Shown here: positions 43,661 through 51,596 of the stretch, one piece after another | How positions within the stretch are numbered: position 1 is the stretch's first letter | Layout of the letters: each line of letters opens with the position of its first letter | Source of the DNA: JALORV01 sp963702595 | Lineage (GTDB): Bacteria; Pseudomonadota; Gammaproteobacteria; Burkholderiales; Burkholderiaceae_F | DNA: 64,000 bases | Assembly: GCA_963702595.1 (NCBI GenBank) | Contig: CAVPDC010000018.1 | Location: forward strand, 1-64,000 | Direction of reading: 5' to 3' | Made by a program: the position numbers and the translations under genes | The notes under the pieces: generated by a model | Told to the model about the DNA's origin: nothing | Database searches by the model: none | Seen by the model: the letters and a program-made list of their open reading frames with translations, nothing else

Positions 43661-44590
43661 TCAGGCAGCGGTGGCTGCCAGCGCTTCCTTGAGACTGTCG
43701 GCATCGAAGATCGCCAGACTTTCGAGCTCTGGTGCGATGCGCCGCGTGAGCCCCGCCAGCACCCTTCCCGGACCGCATTCGACGACATGGGTCACGCCCT
43801 GGCTCGCGAGCGAACGCACGATCTCAACCCACCGGACCGGCCCCGCCGCCTGGCGCGCGAGCGCATCGGCTATGCGCGCCGGGTCGCTTTCGATAGCCAC
43901 GTCAACGTTGTTGATCAGCGGAATGGTGGGCGTCTTGATCGGAATCGTCGCGAGGTACGCCCGCAGTCGCTCTGCGGCGGGCTGCAACAGCGACGAATGG
44001 AACGGCGCCGAGACCGGCAGCACCAGGGCACGCTTCGCGCCCAGCTTCTTGGCAGCGGTGCAGGCGCGTTCGACCGCCGCCTTGTGTCCGGCGATGACCA
44101 CCTGCGACGGCGCGTTGAAGTTGACCGCCTGGACGACCTGTCCCTCCGCAGCGGTCACGCACGCTCGGCTTACATCTTCGTCCGACAAACCAATGATCGC
44201 TGCCATCGCGCCCACGCCCACCGGCACGGCCTCCTGCATGGCCGAGGCGCGGAACCGGACCAGCCGCACCGCATCCTCGAGCGAAAGTGCCGCGGCCGCC
44301 GTCAGCGCCGTGTACTCGCCAAGGCTGTGCCCTGCCACCAGCGCCGGAGAAGCGCCGCCGGCGGAACGCCAAGCCTCGTAGATTGCAAGGCCTGCGACCA
44401 GCATGGCGGGCTGCGTATTAACGGTCAGATTGAGATCTTCTACGGGACCGTTCGCGATGAGTGAACCAATATCCTGGCCAAGTGCCGCCGAGGCTCGATC
44501 AAGTGTGCGGCCGACTGCAGGATCGTCGAAGCTCGACAGCATGCCGACCGACTGCGAACCTTGTCCCGGAAACACGAATGCAAGTTTCAT
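43661..44590 (-). CDS. fabD: Malonyl-CoA:ACP transacylase
   Basis: 309 residues from the ATG at 44590 (MKLAFVFPGQGSQSVGM). Catalytic Ser in VAGHSLGEYTAL and His in VSAPFHSSLLQP. It moves malonyl from CoA to AcpP to start each elongation. It is 4 bp behind fabH. Confidence 0.97.
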   Translation of the reverse strand: MKLAFVFPGQGSQSVGMLSSFDDPAVGRTLDRASAALGQDIGSLIANGPVEDLNLTVNTQPAMLVAGLAIYEAWRSAGGASPALVAGHSLGEYTALTAAAALSLEDAVRLVRFRASAMQEAVPVGVGAMAAIIGLSDEDVSRACVTAAEGQVVQAVNFNAPSQVVIAGHKAAVERACTAAKKLGAKRALVLPVSAPFHSSLLQPAAERLRAYLATIPIKTPTIPLINNVDVAIESDPARIADALARQAAGPVRWVEIVRSLASQGVTHVVECGPGRVLAGLTRRIAPELESLAIFDADSLKEALAATAA

Positions 44591-44594
44591 AGTG

Positions 44595-45635
44595 TTACCA
44601 CCGTAACAGCACCGATCCCCATGTGAAACCGCCGCCCACGCCTTGCAGCAGTATGTGATGCCCGCGGTGAATACGTCCGTCACGCACAGCGACGTCGAGT
44701 GCCAGCGGAACCGAGGCCGCCGACGTGTTTCCGTGCTGGTCGACGGTCACGACCATTTTCGAATCAGGCAGCGCGAGGCGCCGGGCGATCGCGTTCATGA
44801 TGCGGATGTTCGCCTGGTGCGGAATCAGCCAGTCGAGCTCCTCGGGCGGTATTCCTGCAGAGGCGAGAACGTCGGCCGCCGAGGCGCCGAGCGCCGTCAC
44901 CGCCAGCTTGAAGACGGCCTGGCCTTCCATCGTCAGGAACGGGTGCCCCTCCACCGCGCCGTGGCTGACCCGCCCTGCCGCGCACAGGATTCCCGCCTGA
45001 CTGCCATCGGCATGCAATTCGCTGGCCAGGATGCCCGGCCCGTCAGTCCGATCCAGAACAACCGCTCCGGCGCCGTCGCCAAACAGCACGCAGGTCGTGC
45101 GATCGTTCCAGTCGAGGATGCGCGAGAAAACCTCGGCCCCGATGACGAGAGCCCGGCGATGCCTGCCAGCGAGCAGCATGGCCTCCGCAACCGTCAGCGC
45201 ATAGACAAAGCCACTGCAGACGGCCTGCACATCGAAGGCCGGGCAGCCCGGGTGGCCCAGGCGCGCCTGGATCAGGCATGCCGCGCTCGGGAAGATCTGG
45301 TCGGGGGTCGATGTCGCGACAACGATCAGGTCAATGCTTTCGAGATCGACGCCGGCCATTTCGAGCGCGGCGCGCGCGGCACGCGCACCGAGCTCTGCCG
45401 TCGTTGTTCCGCGCTCGGCGATGTAGCGGTGGCGGATTCCGGTGCGGGCGACGATCCACGCATCGGACGTCTCGACCCCGCGTGTTGCCAGGTCACGTGC
45501 GAGTTCGTCGTTCGAGACGCCGCGCCCAGGCAGTGCCGACCCGGTGCCGATGATGCTTGCGTAGAAGCGCTTCGACGGACGGGCCTCGCGTCGCGCGTTT
45601 GCCGGCTCGCGCCGGGGGCGGACTTGCGGACTCAT
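44595..45635 (-). CDS. fabH: Beta-ketoacyl-ACP synthase III
   Basis: 346 residues from the ATG at 45635. Cys-His-Asn triad: DVQAVCSGFVYAL, IPHQANIRIMNAI and DQHGNTSAAS. It condenses acetyl-CoA with malonyl-ACP to begin fatty-acid synthesis. A basic extension of about 25 residues precedes the conserved start (FYASIIGTGSALPGRGV), so a downstream start is possible. The ATG overlaps the plsX stop by 4 bp. Confidence 0.96.
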   Translation of the reverse strand: MSPQVRPRREPANARREARPSKRFYASIIGTGSALPGRGVSNDELARDLATRGVETSDAWIVARTGIRHRYIAERGTTTAELGARAARAALEMAGVDLESIDLIVVATSTPDQIFPSAACLIQARLGHPGCPAFDVQAVCSGFVYALTVAEAMLLAGRHRRALVIGAEVFSRILDWNDRTTCVLFGDGAGAVVLDRTDGPGILASELHADGSQAGILCAAGRVSHGAVEGHPFLTMEGQAVFKLAVTALGASAADVLASAGIPPEELDWLIPHQANIRIMNAIARRLALPDSKMVVTVDQHGNTSAASVPLALDVAVRDGRIHRGHHILLQGVGGGFTWGSVLLRW

Positions 45636-46681
45636 GCTTCCTGCTCGGTCGTCTCCGGGCGACCACCGTGCATCTGTTCCAGCTGCGCGACGAAGGGCTG
45701 CATCACGGCGACGGTGCGCTCGAGAACTCGATGCCGCGCCTCCTCGTAGCCACGTTGCAGGGCGCACTCGAAGCCCACGATATCGGCAGATCCGTGGCTC
45801 TTGAGCACCAAACCGCGCAAGCCGAGCAGGCTGGCGCCGTTGTACCGCCGCGGATCGACACGTCGCCGGAAGCGGTTGAGAACCGGATAGGCGGCGATCG
45901 CCATCAGCCGCGACAGGGGATCCCGCTTGAATTCCTCGCGCACAAAACCGCCCATCATGTGCGCCAGGCCTTCCGAGGTCTTAAGCGCGACGTTGCCGAC
46001 GAAGCCATCGCAGACCACGACATCGGTCGTGCCTTTGTAGATGTCGTTTCCCTCGACGTTGCCCTGGAAGTTGAGAGGGCTTTGGCGCAACAGTTCGCCA
46101 GCCTGCTTGACGATGTCGTTGCCCTTGATCATCTCCTCGCCAATGTTGAGCAGCCCGACGGTGGGGCGCTCCTTTTCTTCGACGGCGGCGACCAGGGCCG
46201 AGCCGAGGATGGCGAACTGCAAAAGGTGTTCCGGCGTGCAGTCGACGTTCGCACCCAGGTCGAGCATCGTCGTGACGCGGCCCAACTGGTTGGGGATCGG
46301 TCCTGCGATCGCGGGACGGTCTATGCCGTCTAGCGTCTTAAGTACGAAGCGGGAGATCGCCATCAGGGCGCCGGTGTTGCCGGCGCTGACCACGACGTCG
46401 GCGCGTCCTTCCTTGATCAGGTTGACGGCAATCCGCATCGATGACGCGCGCTTGATGCGCAGCGCCGTCGCCAGGGGATCATGCATCTCGACCACTTCAT
46501 CGGCGTGAACGACCTCGACCCCTTTGACGGCCCCCGGCAGGGCGCGCTCCACCTCGGGACCGCGCCCCACGAGGAGCAGCGCTACGTCTGGCGTGCGGGC
46601 GAGGAAGGCGAGCGCGGAAGGAACAGTGACCGGGATGCCGTGATCCCCGCCCATGCAGTCGACGGCAATGCGGACGCTCAC
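45632..46681 (-). CDS. plsX: Phosphate acyltransferase PlsX
   Basis: 349 residues from a GTG at 46681 (VRIAVDCMGGDHGI). The Gly-rich motif VSAGNTGALMA and VVVCDGFVGNVALKTSEGLA are family marks. It converts acyl-ACP to acyl-phosphate for phospholipid synthesis, linking fatty acids to membrane lipids. Head of the acyl genes, 120 bp behind rpmF. Confidence 0.96.
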   Translation of the reverse strand: MSVRIAVDCMGGDHGIPVTVPSALAFLARTPDVALLLVGRGPEVERALPGAVKGVEVVHADEVVEMHDPLATALRIKRASSMRIAVNLIKEGRADVVVSAGNTGALMAISRFVLKTLDGIDRPAIAGPIPNQLGRVTTMLDLGANVDCTPEHLLQFAILGSALVAAVEEKERPTVGLLNIGEEMIKGNDIVKQAGELLRQSPLNFQGNVEGNDIYKGTTDVVVCDGFVGNVALKTSEGLAHMMGGFVREEFKRDPLSRLMAIAAYPVLNRFRRRVDPRRYNGASLLGLRGLVLKSHGSADIVGFECALQRGYEEARHRVLERTVAVMQPFVAQLEQMHGGRPETTEQEA

Positions 46682-46800
46682 CGCGAGCGGGCGCCGTCCG
46701 CGACGCTGGCGCGCTGCGGATGCTCGATACAACGAAGAAACTTGACGCGCGAACGGACGCGCACGAGGAATGGACCGATCAGTGGACTGATCGAGAAAGC

Positions 46801-46983
46801 TTACTCGTCGTTCTTGGTCTGCAGGACCTTCTTGCCGCGATAGACGCCACCCGGGCTGATGTGGTGACGACGATGCACTTCACCGGTCGTCGGCTCGATT
46901 GCCGTCGGCGGGTTGATCAGGAAATCGTGCGCACGATGCGTGCCGCGCTTGGAAGCGGACTTCTTGTTCTGTTGGACAGCCAT
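46801..46983 (-). CDS. rpmF: 50S ribosomal protein L32
   Basis: 60 residues: MAVQQNKKSASKRGTHRAHD, then EPTTGEVHRRHHISPGG and RGKKVL. The start at 46983 gives the conserved MAVQQNK. Beta- and gammaproteobacterial L32 without the Cys zinc motif, as expected. Placed between yceD and plsX, as in most bacteria of this group. Confidence 0.98.
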   Translation of the reverse strand: MAVQQNKKSASKRGTHRAHDFLINPPTAIEPTTGEVHRRHHISPGGVYRGKKVLQTKNDE

Positions 46984-47049
46984 GGCTAACCCCACGGAAT
47001 AAAACGCGAAATTCTACCTGAGCCGCACCCGCAGAGGAACCCCGGCCGT

Positions 47050-47574
47050 TCAGTGCGGTTTGCGGTCCCCCTTAAGTTGGGCCAGCGCGGCGAACGGGTT
47101 CGGGCGCGTCGGCGCGACGGATTCCTCGCGCGCTTCTATGGCGATCGGTTGGCAGTCGTCGTGGCGTGGCACCAGCGGCAGCAACAGGATCGCTTCTTCC
47201 TCGAGCCACGCAGCCAGGTCCATGCTGTGACCTCCCACGATCGCCTCGGCTTCGTCGTCGTCGTCCAGAGGCACCGCATTGAGTTCCTCTTCGCTCGCAA
47301 CGAACCGGAAAGCGGCCTCGCGCTCAAGGTGGAAAGATAGCGGCGCGCCGCAGCGCTGGCAGGCAAGGGCCAGGTCGCCGGTCAGGCGCAGCAGTGCTCC
47401 CGCGCGACCTCGGTCGTCGAGCCGGCCCACGATGCGATAACTGAGCGTCCCTGTAGGCTGAGCGACGCTTGAGGCGAGCCGTGGCATCTCACTTACGAGC
47501 AGCGTGCCCTCGATGACCCGCCCGTGTCGCGCCAGCTCGAGTGCGTCGTACGTGCGCGAAGGATGTTCCGCCAT
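47050..47574 (-). CDS. yceD: YceD family protein (DUF177)
   Basis: 174 residues from the ATG at 47574. CxxC in LALACQRCGAPLSF, acidic middle (LDDDDEAEAIVGG) and PLVPRHDDC near the end fit YceD, a protein tied to 23S rRNA maturation and always upstream of rpmF. Divergent from maf with only 41 bp between, so both promoters are squeezed into that gap. Confidence 0.92.
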   Translation of the reverse strand: MAEHPSRTYDALELARHGRVIEGTLLVSEMPRLASSVAQPTGTLSYRIVGRLDDRGRAGALLRLTGDLALACQRCGAPLSFHLEREAAFRFVASEEELNAVPLDDDDEAEAIVGGHSMDLAAWLEEEAILLLPLVPRHDDCQPIAIEAREESVAPTRPNPFAALAQLKGDRKPH

Positions 47575-47615
47575 GCTCGATTTCACCCGAAGAGCGCAGC
47601 TAAACTGCGCGCGCC

Positions 47616-48209
47616 ATGAACCGGCCGACGATCGTACTCGCATCAACTTCGCGCTACCGACGCGAATTGCTGGAGCGCTTGAGACTCGCTTTCGACGTCG
47701 AGGCACCGCAGGTGGACGAGACCCCCCTCGACGGTGAAGCCCCCCGCGCGACAGCGCTCCGTCTCGCCATTGCCAAGGCCGAGGAGGTGCAGTCGCGCCG
47801 CCCCGGAGCGGTGGTCATCGGGTCCGATCAGGTTGCGGAGATCGACGGCGCCGCCCTCGGCAAGCCGCTGTCTCATTCTGCGGCCCTCGCACAGCTCGAG
47901 CGCATGCAAGGCAAGCAGGTCGTTTTCCATACGGCTCTGGCAGTCATCGGCCCGCGGCCCGAAGCGCTGCAAGCTGACAGCGTTCCGACCACGGTCCTGA
48001 TGCGCACCCTGCCGCGCGCTGCGCTGGAGCGCTACCTGCGCCTCGACGAACCGTACGACTGCGCCGGAGCAGCGAAGATCGAGTCGCTCGGCATCGCACT
48101 CGTGGCGAGCGTCGAATCAACCGATCCGACGGCCCTGATTGGCCTGCCCCTGATTCGGCTGACCGCGATGCTGGCCAATGCCGGAGTCGAGATCCTTTCC
48201 CCAAGCTGA
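47616..48209 (+). CDS. Maf-like nucleotide pyrophosphatase (YceF type)
   Basis: 197 residues. The substrate loop LASTSRYRRELLERL at the start and IGSDQVAEIDG with GKPLSHSAA in the middle; the SDQ form rather than SDT points to the m7GTP-cleaving YceF group. It hydrolyses modified nucleoside triphosphates to keep them out of nucleic acids. Next gene starts 4 bp later. Confidence 0.9.
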   Translation: MNRPTIVLASTSRYRRELLERLRLAFDVEAPQVDETPLDGEAPRATALRLAIAKAEEVQSRRPGAVVIGSDQVAEIDGAALGKPLSHSAALAQLERMQGKQVVFHTALAVIGPRPEALQADSVPTTVLMRTLPRAALERYLRLDEPYDCAGAAKIESLGIALVASVESTDPTALIGLPLIRLTAMLANAGVEILSPS

Positions 48210-48212
48210 CCC

Positions 48213-48917
48213 GTGAGCGGCATCCTGTATCTGCTGCCCTGCCCGATTTCGGACACCCCGGCGGAGACTGTCCTGCCCGACGCCGTGCTTGGCATAGCCC
48301 GCCGGCTGAGGTACTTCCTTGCCGAGAATGCGAAGTCCACGCGTGCCTATCTGAAGTCGATCGGGCATCCCACACCGTTACGCGATTTGGACATTCGTGA
48401 GATCGGCCATGAACCGGCAAGGGACATGATCGACGGCTGGCTCGCGCCGCTGCTCGAGGGGTGCGACGGCGCGCTCGTCTCGGAAGCGGGCTGCCCCGCC
48501 ATCGCCGACCCCGGAGCCAGCATCGTCGCCGCCGCGCACGTGCGCGGCGTGCCGGTCCGGCCGCTGGTTGGCCCCTCGTCCCTGCTGCTCGCACTGATGG
48601 CTTCGGGACTGAACGGACAGCAGTTCCGTTTCCTCGGCTACCTGCCGGTGGCCGCACCCGAGCGCGCGCGGCGGCTGCAGGCGCTCGAGCGCGAATCCCG
48701 CGCCGGCGAGACGCAGGCCTTCATCGAGACGCCATATCGCAGCAGCGCGATGTTCGACGCGATTCTGGCTGCCTGCGCGCCCGGCACGCGGGTGACCGTT
48801 GCCGTCGACCTCACCGGAACCACCGAGTACGCGCAGACGCGCTCGGTCGCCGAATGGCGCGCCGGCGTCCGGCCACCGCTGGAGCGAAGACCCTGCGTTT
48901 TCCTGCTGCTCGCCTAG
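48213..48917 (+). CDS. SAM-dependent methyltransferase, RsmI-like
   Basis: 234 residues from a GTG at 48213. LYLLPCPISDTPAET, ALVSEAGCPAIADPGASIVA and LVGPSSLLLALMASGLNGQQ follow the tetrapyrrole-methylase fold of RsmI, which methylates the 2'-O of C1402 in 16S rRNA. It is shorter than RsmI (about 280) and of the paralogous type often found beside maf, so the substrate is uncertain. Stop overlaps the convergent Rieske gene by 4 bp. Confidence 0.8.
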   Translation: MSGILYLLPCPISDTPAETVLPDAVLGIARRLRYFLAENAKSTRAYLKSIGHPTPLRDLDIREIGHEPARDMIDGWLAPLLEGCDGALVSEAGCPAIADPGASIVAAAHVRGVPVRPLVGPSSLLLALMASGLNGQQFRFLGYLPVAAPERARRLQALERESRAGETQAFIETPYRSSAMFDAILAACAPGTRVTVAVDLTGTTEYAQTRSVAEWRAGVRPPLERRPCVFLLLA

Positions 48918-49291
48918 TGGACTGGTCGCGCCTGCGCGTCGGGAACCCAGAACACCGTCCCCTCCCGCTCGACCACCGTCAACGCACGGAGGCCACCGTG
49001 CCCCATGCAGGCACCGCCACGGCACGCACCCGTCGCCGGGTCGTACAGCGCGCCGTGCGTTGCGCACATCAGGAACTCTGCGTCGGGCTCGAAGAATTCG
49101 CCCGGCAGCCAGTCAAGCTCCATCGCCACGTGGGCGCACCGGTTAAGGTAGGCGACGACGACGCCGTTGTGCCGCACCGCGAATGCCGGCACCGGCTCGC
49201 TCCGGAATAGCACTTCGAAACGCACGCCGCGGCTCCCGTCGACCAGCGTGTCCGACGTACAGAGAGGAACTAGCTCGAAGCCAACAGCCAT
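48914..49291 (-). CDS. Rieske 2Fe-2S protein
   Basis: 125 residues. C52-x-H54 in LNRCAHVAMELDW and C76-x2-H79 in FLMCATHGALYDPATGAC ligate a Rieske cluster. No membrane helix or partner oxygenase is near, so it is a free ferredoxin-like or scavenger protein. In many betaproteobacteria it lies with a HAD phosphatase and rluC, as here; the start overlaps the HAD gene by 22 bp. Partner unknown. Confidence 0.88.
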   Translation of the reverse strand: MAVGFELVPLCTSDTLVDGSRGVRFEVLFRSEPVPAFAVRHNGVVVAYLNRCAHVAMELDWLPGEFFEPDAEFLMCATHGALYDPATGACRGGACMGHGGLRALTVVEREGTVFWVPDAQARPVH

Positions 49292-49929
49292 GCGCGCAGC
49301 CGATCGACCGTTTCGGCCAGGCCGAGCGGAGCCAGCGCAGCCAATTGCTCGCGCGGATGGGCGCCGTACGTGACCCCGATCGCGGCAGTGCCCGCCGCAC
49401 GCGCCATCGCAAGGTCGTGCGTCGTGTCGCCGATCATCACCGTGCGCTCGACCGGCACCTCGAGCTCGTCGGTCAGTTCGAGCAGCATCGCCGGATGCGG
49501 CTTGGGGTGAGTCTCGTCGGCACAGCGCGATGCGGCGAAGAACATGCCCAGTCCGGTCGCGCCGAATGCGCGGTCGAGTCCGCGGCGGCTCTTTCCGGTG
49601 GCCACCGCCAACCGGGCCCCGCCCTCCGCAAGTTCAACCAACAATTCGCGCACTCCACTGAAGAGCACGATCTCCGGCTCGCCCGCGAAGTAATGGTGGC
49701 GGTAGCGGGCCGAGAACTCTTCGATGCGGCCCGCGTCGAGGTCCGGCACCGCACCGGCAAGCGCGTCCTGCAGACCGAGCCCGATGACATGGCTCGCCTG
49801 CTCGCGCGTAGGAACCCGCAATCCGAGGTCGGCCGCCGCCTTCTGGATGCTGAGCGCGATCATCGCCGTCGAGTCGACGACCGTGCCATCCCAGTCGAAG
49901 ACGACCAGGTCAAACCTTCGACTTGCCAT
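49270..49929 (-). CDS. HAD-family phosphatase, phosphoglycolate phosphatase-like
   Basis: 219 residues. Motif I VVFDWDGTVVDST, motif II AVATGKSRRGL, Lys in HPKPHPAML and motif IV MIGDTTHDLAMARAAGTAAI. The helical cap lies between motifs I and II. DWDGT rather than DLDGT is common in this rluC-linked subgroup. It overlaps rluC by 20 bp and the Rieske gene by 22 bp, so the three are co-expressed. Substrate unproven. Confidence 0.88.
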   Translation of the reverse strand: MASRRFDLVVFDWDGTVVDSTAMIALSIQKAAADLGLRVPTREQASHVIGLGLQDALAGAVPDLDAGRIEEFSARYRHHYFAGEPEIVLFSGVRELLVELAEGGARLAVATGKSRRGLDRAFGATGLGMFFAASRCADETHPKPHPAMLLELTDELEVPVERTVMIGDTTHDLAMARAAGTAAIGVTYGAHPREQLAALAPLGLAETVDRLRAWLLASS

Positions 49930-50971
49930 CAGTTTTCGATTTCAGCGAATGCAGGAACTCGCTGCAGTCCGGCGGCAGCGGTGTGGTCAGTGCCAGCGTC
50001 TCCCCACTGATGGGGTGGGCCAGTTGCGTGGTCCAGGCATGCAGAAACATACGTCCGAAACGCGGACCAGATTCCCCTTTGGCCACGCGCCGGTTGAGTT
50101 CGAAGTCCCCGTACTTGTCATCGCCGACAATCGGGAAGCCGAGGTGCGCCAGGTGGACGCGGATCTGGTGCGTCCGCCCGGTCTTCAGCTCGGCCTCGAG
50201 CAGAGAAAAAGCACCGTAGCGCTCCTTGAGGTTGAAGATCGTGTGCGAAGCGGCGCCTTCGGTGTCGACGGCCACGCGCCGCTCGCCGCTCTGGTTCACG
50301 AACTTCGTCAACGCCAGTCGGACATGCCGGCGCTGGTCGTTCCAGTCGCCCGCGACCAGCACCAGGTACCGCTTGTCGATCCTGCCTTCGCGCAGCTGTT
50401 CGTGCAGGGACAGCAATGCCCGCCGCGACTTGGCGAGCAAAAGGATGCCCGAGGTTTCCCGGTCGAGCCGGTGAGCCAGTTCGAGGAAAGCCTGGTGCGG
50501 CCGCGCCGCCCGGACGCGCTCGATGACGCCGTGCGCTACCCCGCTTCCGCCATGCGCGGCGACACCGGAGGGTTTATCCACGGCGATCAAGAATTCATCT
50601 TCGAACAAAATCGGCGGCATCAGGGCCGGGGCAAAGGCTTGAGCCGGAGGATCGCCCGGTCTCGCCGTTCGAATGGGCGGGACTCGGATGTCGTCGCCTT
50701 CCTGCACCCTATAGTCCGCTGTCACCCGGGCCTTGTTGACGCGCACCTCGCCACTGCGAACGATGCGGTAGACATGGCTCTTTGGCACGCCCCGGGCGAT
50801 TCGCAGCAGGAAGTTGTCGAGGCGCTGGCCGGCGTACTCGGCGTCGACCCGCAGGTGGCTGGCCCGATCGGCCGCCACGGCGCCATTGGAGTTGTCCTTG
50901 CCCTTGTCCTCGCTCTTCAAGCGAACACGGGCGGCTGGCTGCCGCTTTCCTGTTTTACGGGCCGCGTCCAT
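49910..50971 (-). CDS. rluC: 23S rRNA pseudouridine synthase RluC
   Basis: 353 residues from the ATG at 50971. An S4 domain (YAGQRLDNFLLRIARGVPKS) precedes the synthase domain with HRLDRETSGILLLAKS, holding the catalytic Asp, and TGRTHQIRVHLAHLGFPIVG. RluC modifies U955, U2504 and U2580 in 23S rRNA. The first 35 residues are basic and variable. Divergent from rne, the typical arrangement. Confidence 0.95.
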   Translation of the reverse strand: MDAARKTGKRQPAARVRLKSEDKGKDNSNGAVAADRASHLRVDAEYAGQRLDNFLLRIARGVPKSHVYRIVRSGEVRVNKARVTADYRVQEGDDIRVPPIRTARPGDPPAQAFAPALMPPILFEDEFLIAVDKPSGVAAHGGSGVAHGVIERVRAARPHQAFLELAHRLDRETSGILLLAKSRRALLSLHEQLREGRIDKRYLVLVAGDWNDQRRHVRLALTKFVNQSGERRVAVDTEGAASHTIFNLKERYGAFSLLEAELKTGRTHQIRVHLAHLGFPIVGDDKYGDFELNRRVAKGESGPRFGRMFLHAWTTQLAHPISGETLALTTPLPPDCSEFLHSLKSKTDGKSKV

Positions 50972-51596
50972 CTTGCATATACTTGAGGCGTCGAGGTTTT
51001 TCCGGAGTCTCGGAGAATCCCGCGGCCCCCGGGCCGCGGTTGGCGCCAAAGTTGGCGCGCCTGGGAAGGAAAGTCCGGCTGCGGTCGGGCGCAGGAAAGA
51101 CCTCACACGCGATGGATTGTAGCTTTGGCCGATGCCGACTAACGGCTTCGCTGGATGCTTGGTCCGGTAGCAATGGTTCCCGGGTGGCCCTCCGGCCGCG
51201 CGGGTTTCGAGACGATCGATCGTCTCTTTGAATTCGCAGTGAGGACGCCGCGAGGTGTCCGAGGCGGAAATTTCCGCCGACTGCGTGGATCCACGCGGTG
51301 TGGGTCCCGCCGAAATGAACTGAGTGGAACAAGCCGCGCGGCTCAGCCGCCGCGCATTTGCGAGATCGAATTCCGAGCAATCCTTGCCATATGACTTTCG
51401 CGCCGACCCCCAGCCAGGCCCGCCCATCGGCGGCGTGGGTGGGTTCGTTCGCGCCGTGGACACGGTTTTCGGAGGGCCGCCGCGCGCGGCCGGACACGTC
51501 TGGCCCCGCGCCAGGCGTGACCGCTGAGACTCGTAGGCACTGACCCCCGTTCATTCCGGCACTGACAAGCGCCCTGAGAAGGCGCAAGGAGTGCTG
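50972..51596 (+). promoter_or_regulatory. Structured leader of rne
   Basis: A 625-bp gap between divergent rluC and rne, full of perfect inverted repeats: CCGCGGCCC/GGGCCGCGG (51020-51039), GAGACGATC/GATCGTCTC followed by TTT (51209-51226), GGCGGAAA/TTTCCGCC (51263-51278), GCGTGGA/TCCACGC (51283-51296) and GCGGCT/AGCCGC (51338-51350). In E. coli a long folded rne leader lets RNase E degrade its own mRNA; the same is inferred here. AAGGAG lies at 51586-51591. Confidence 0.65.

Noticed and set aside
51060..51140. Sequence GAAGGAAAGTCCGG resembling the start of RNase P RNA
   Set aside because: Only this short word matches. The other conserved regions of rnpB (such as AGGGUGAAA and the 3' ACAG parts) do not follow, and the stretch overlaps the rne leader.
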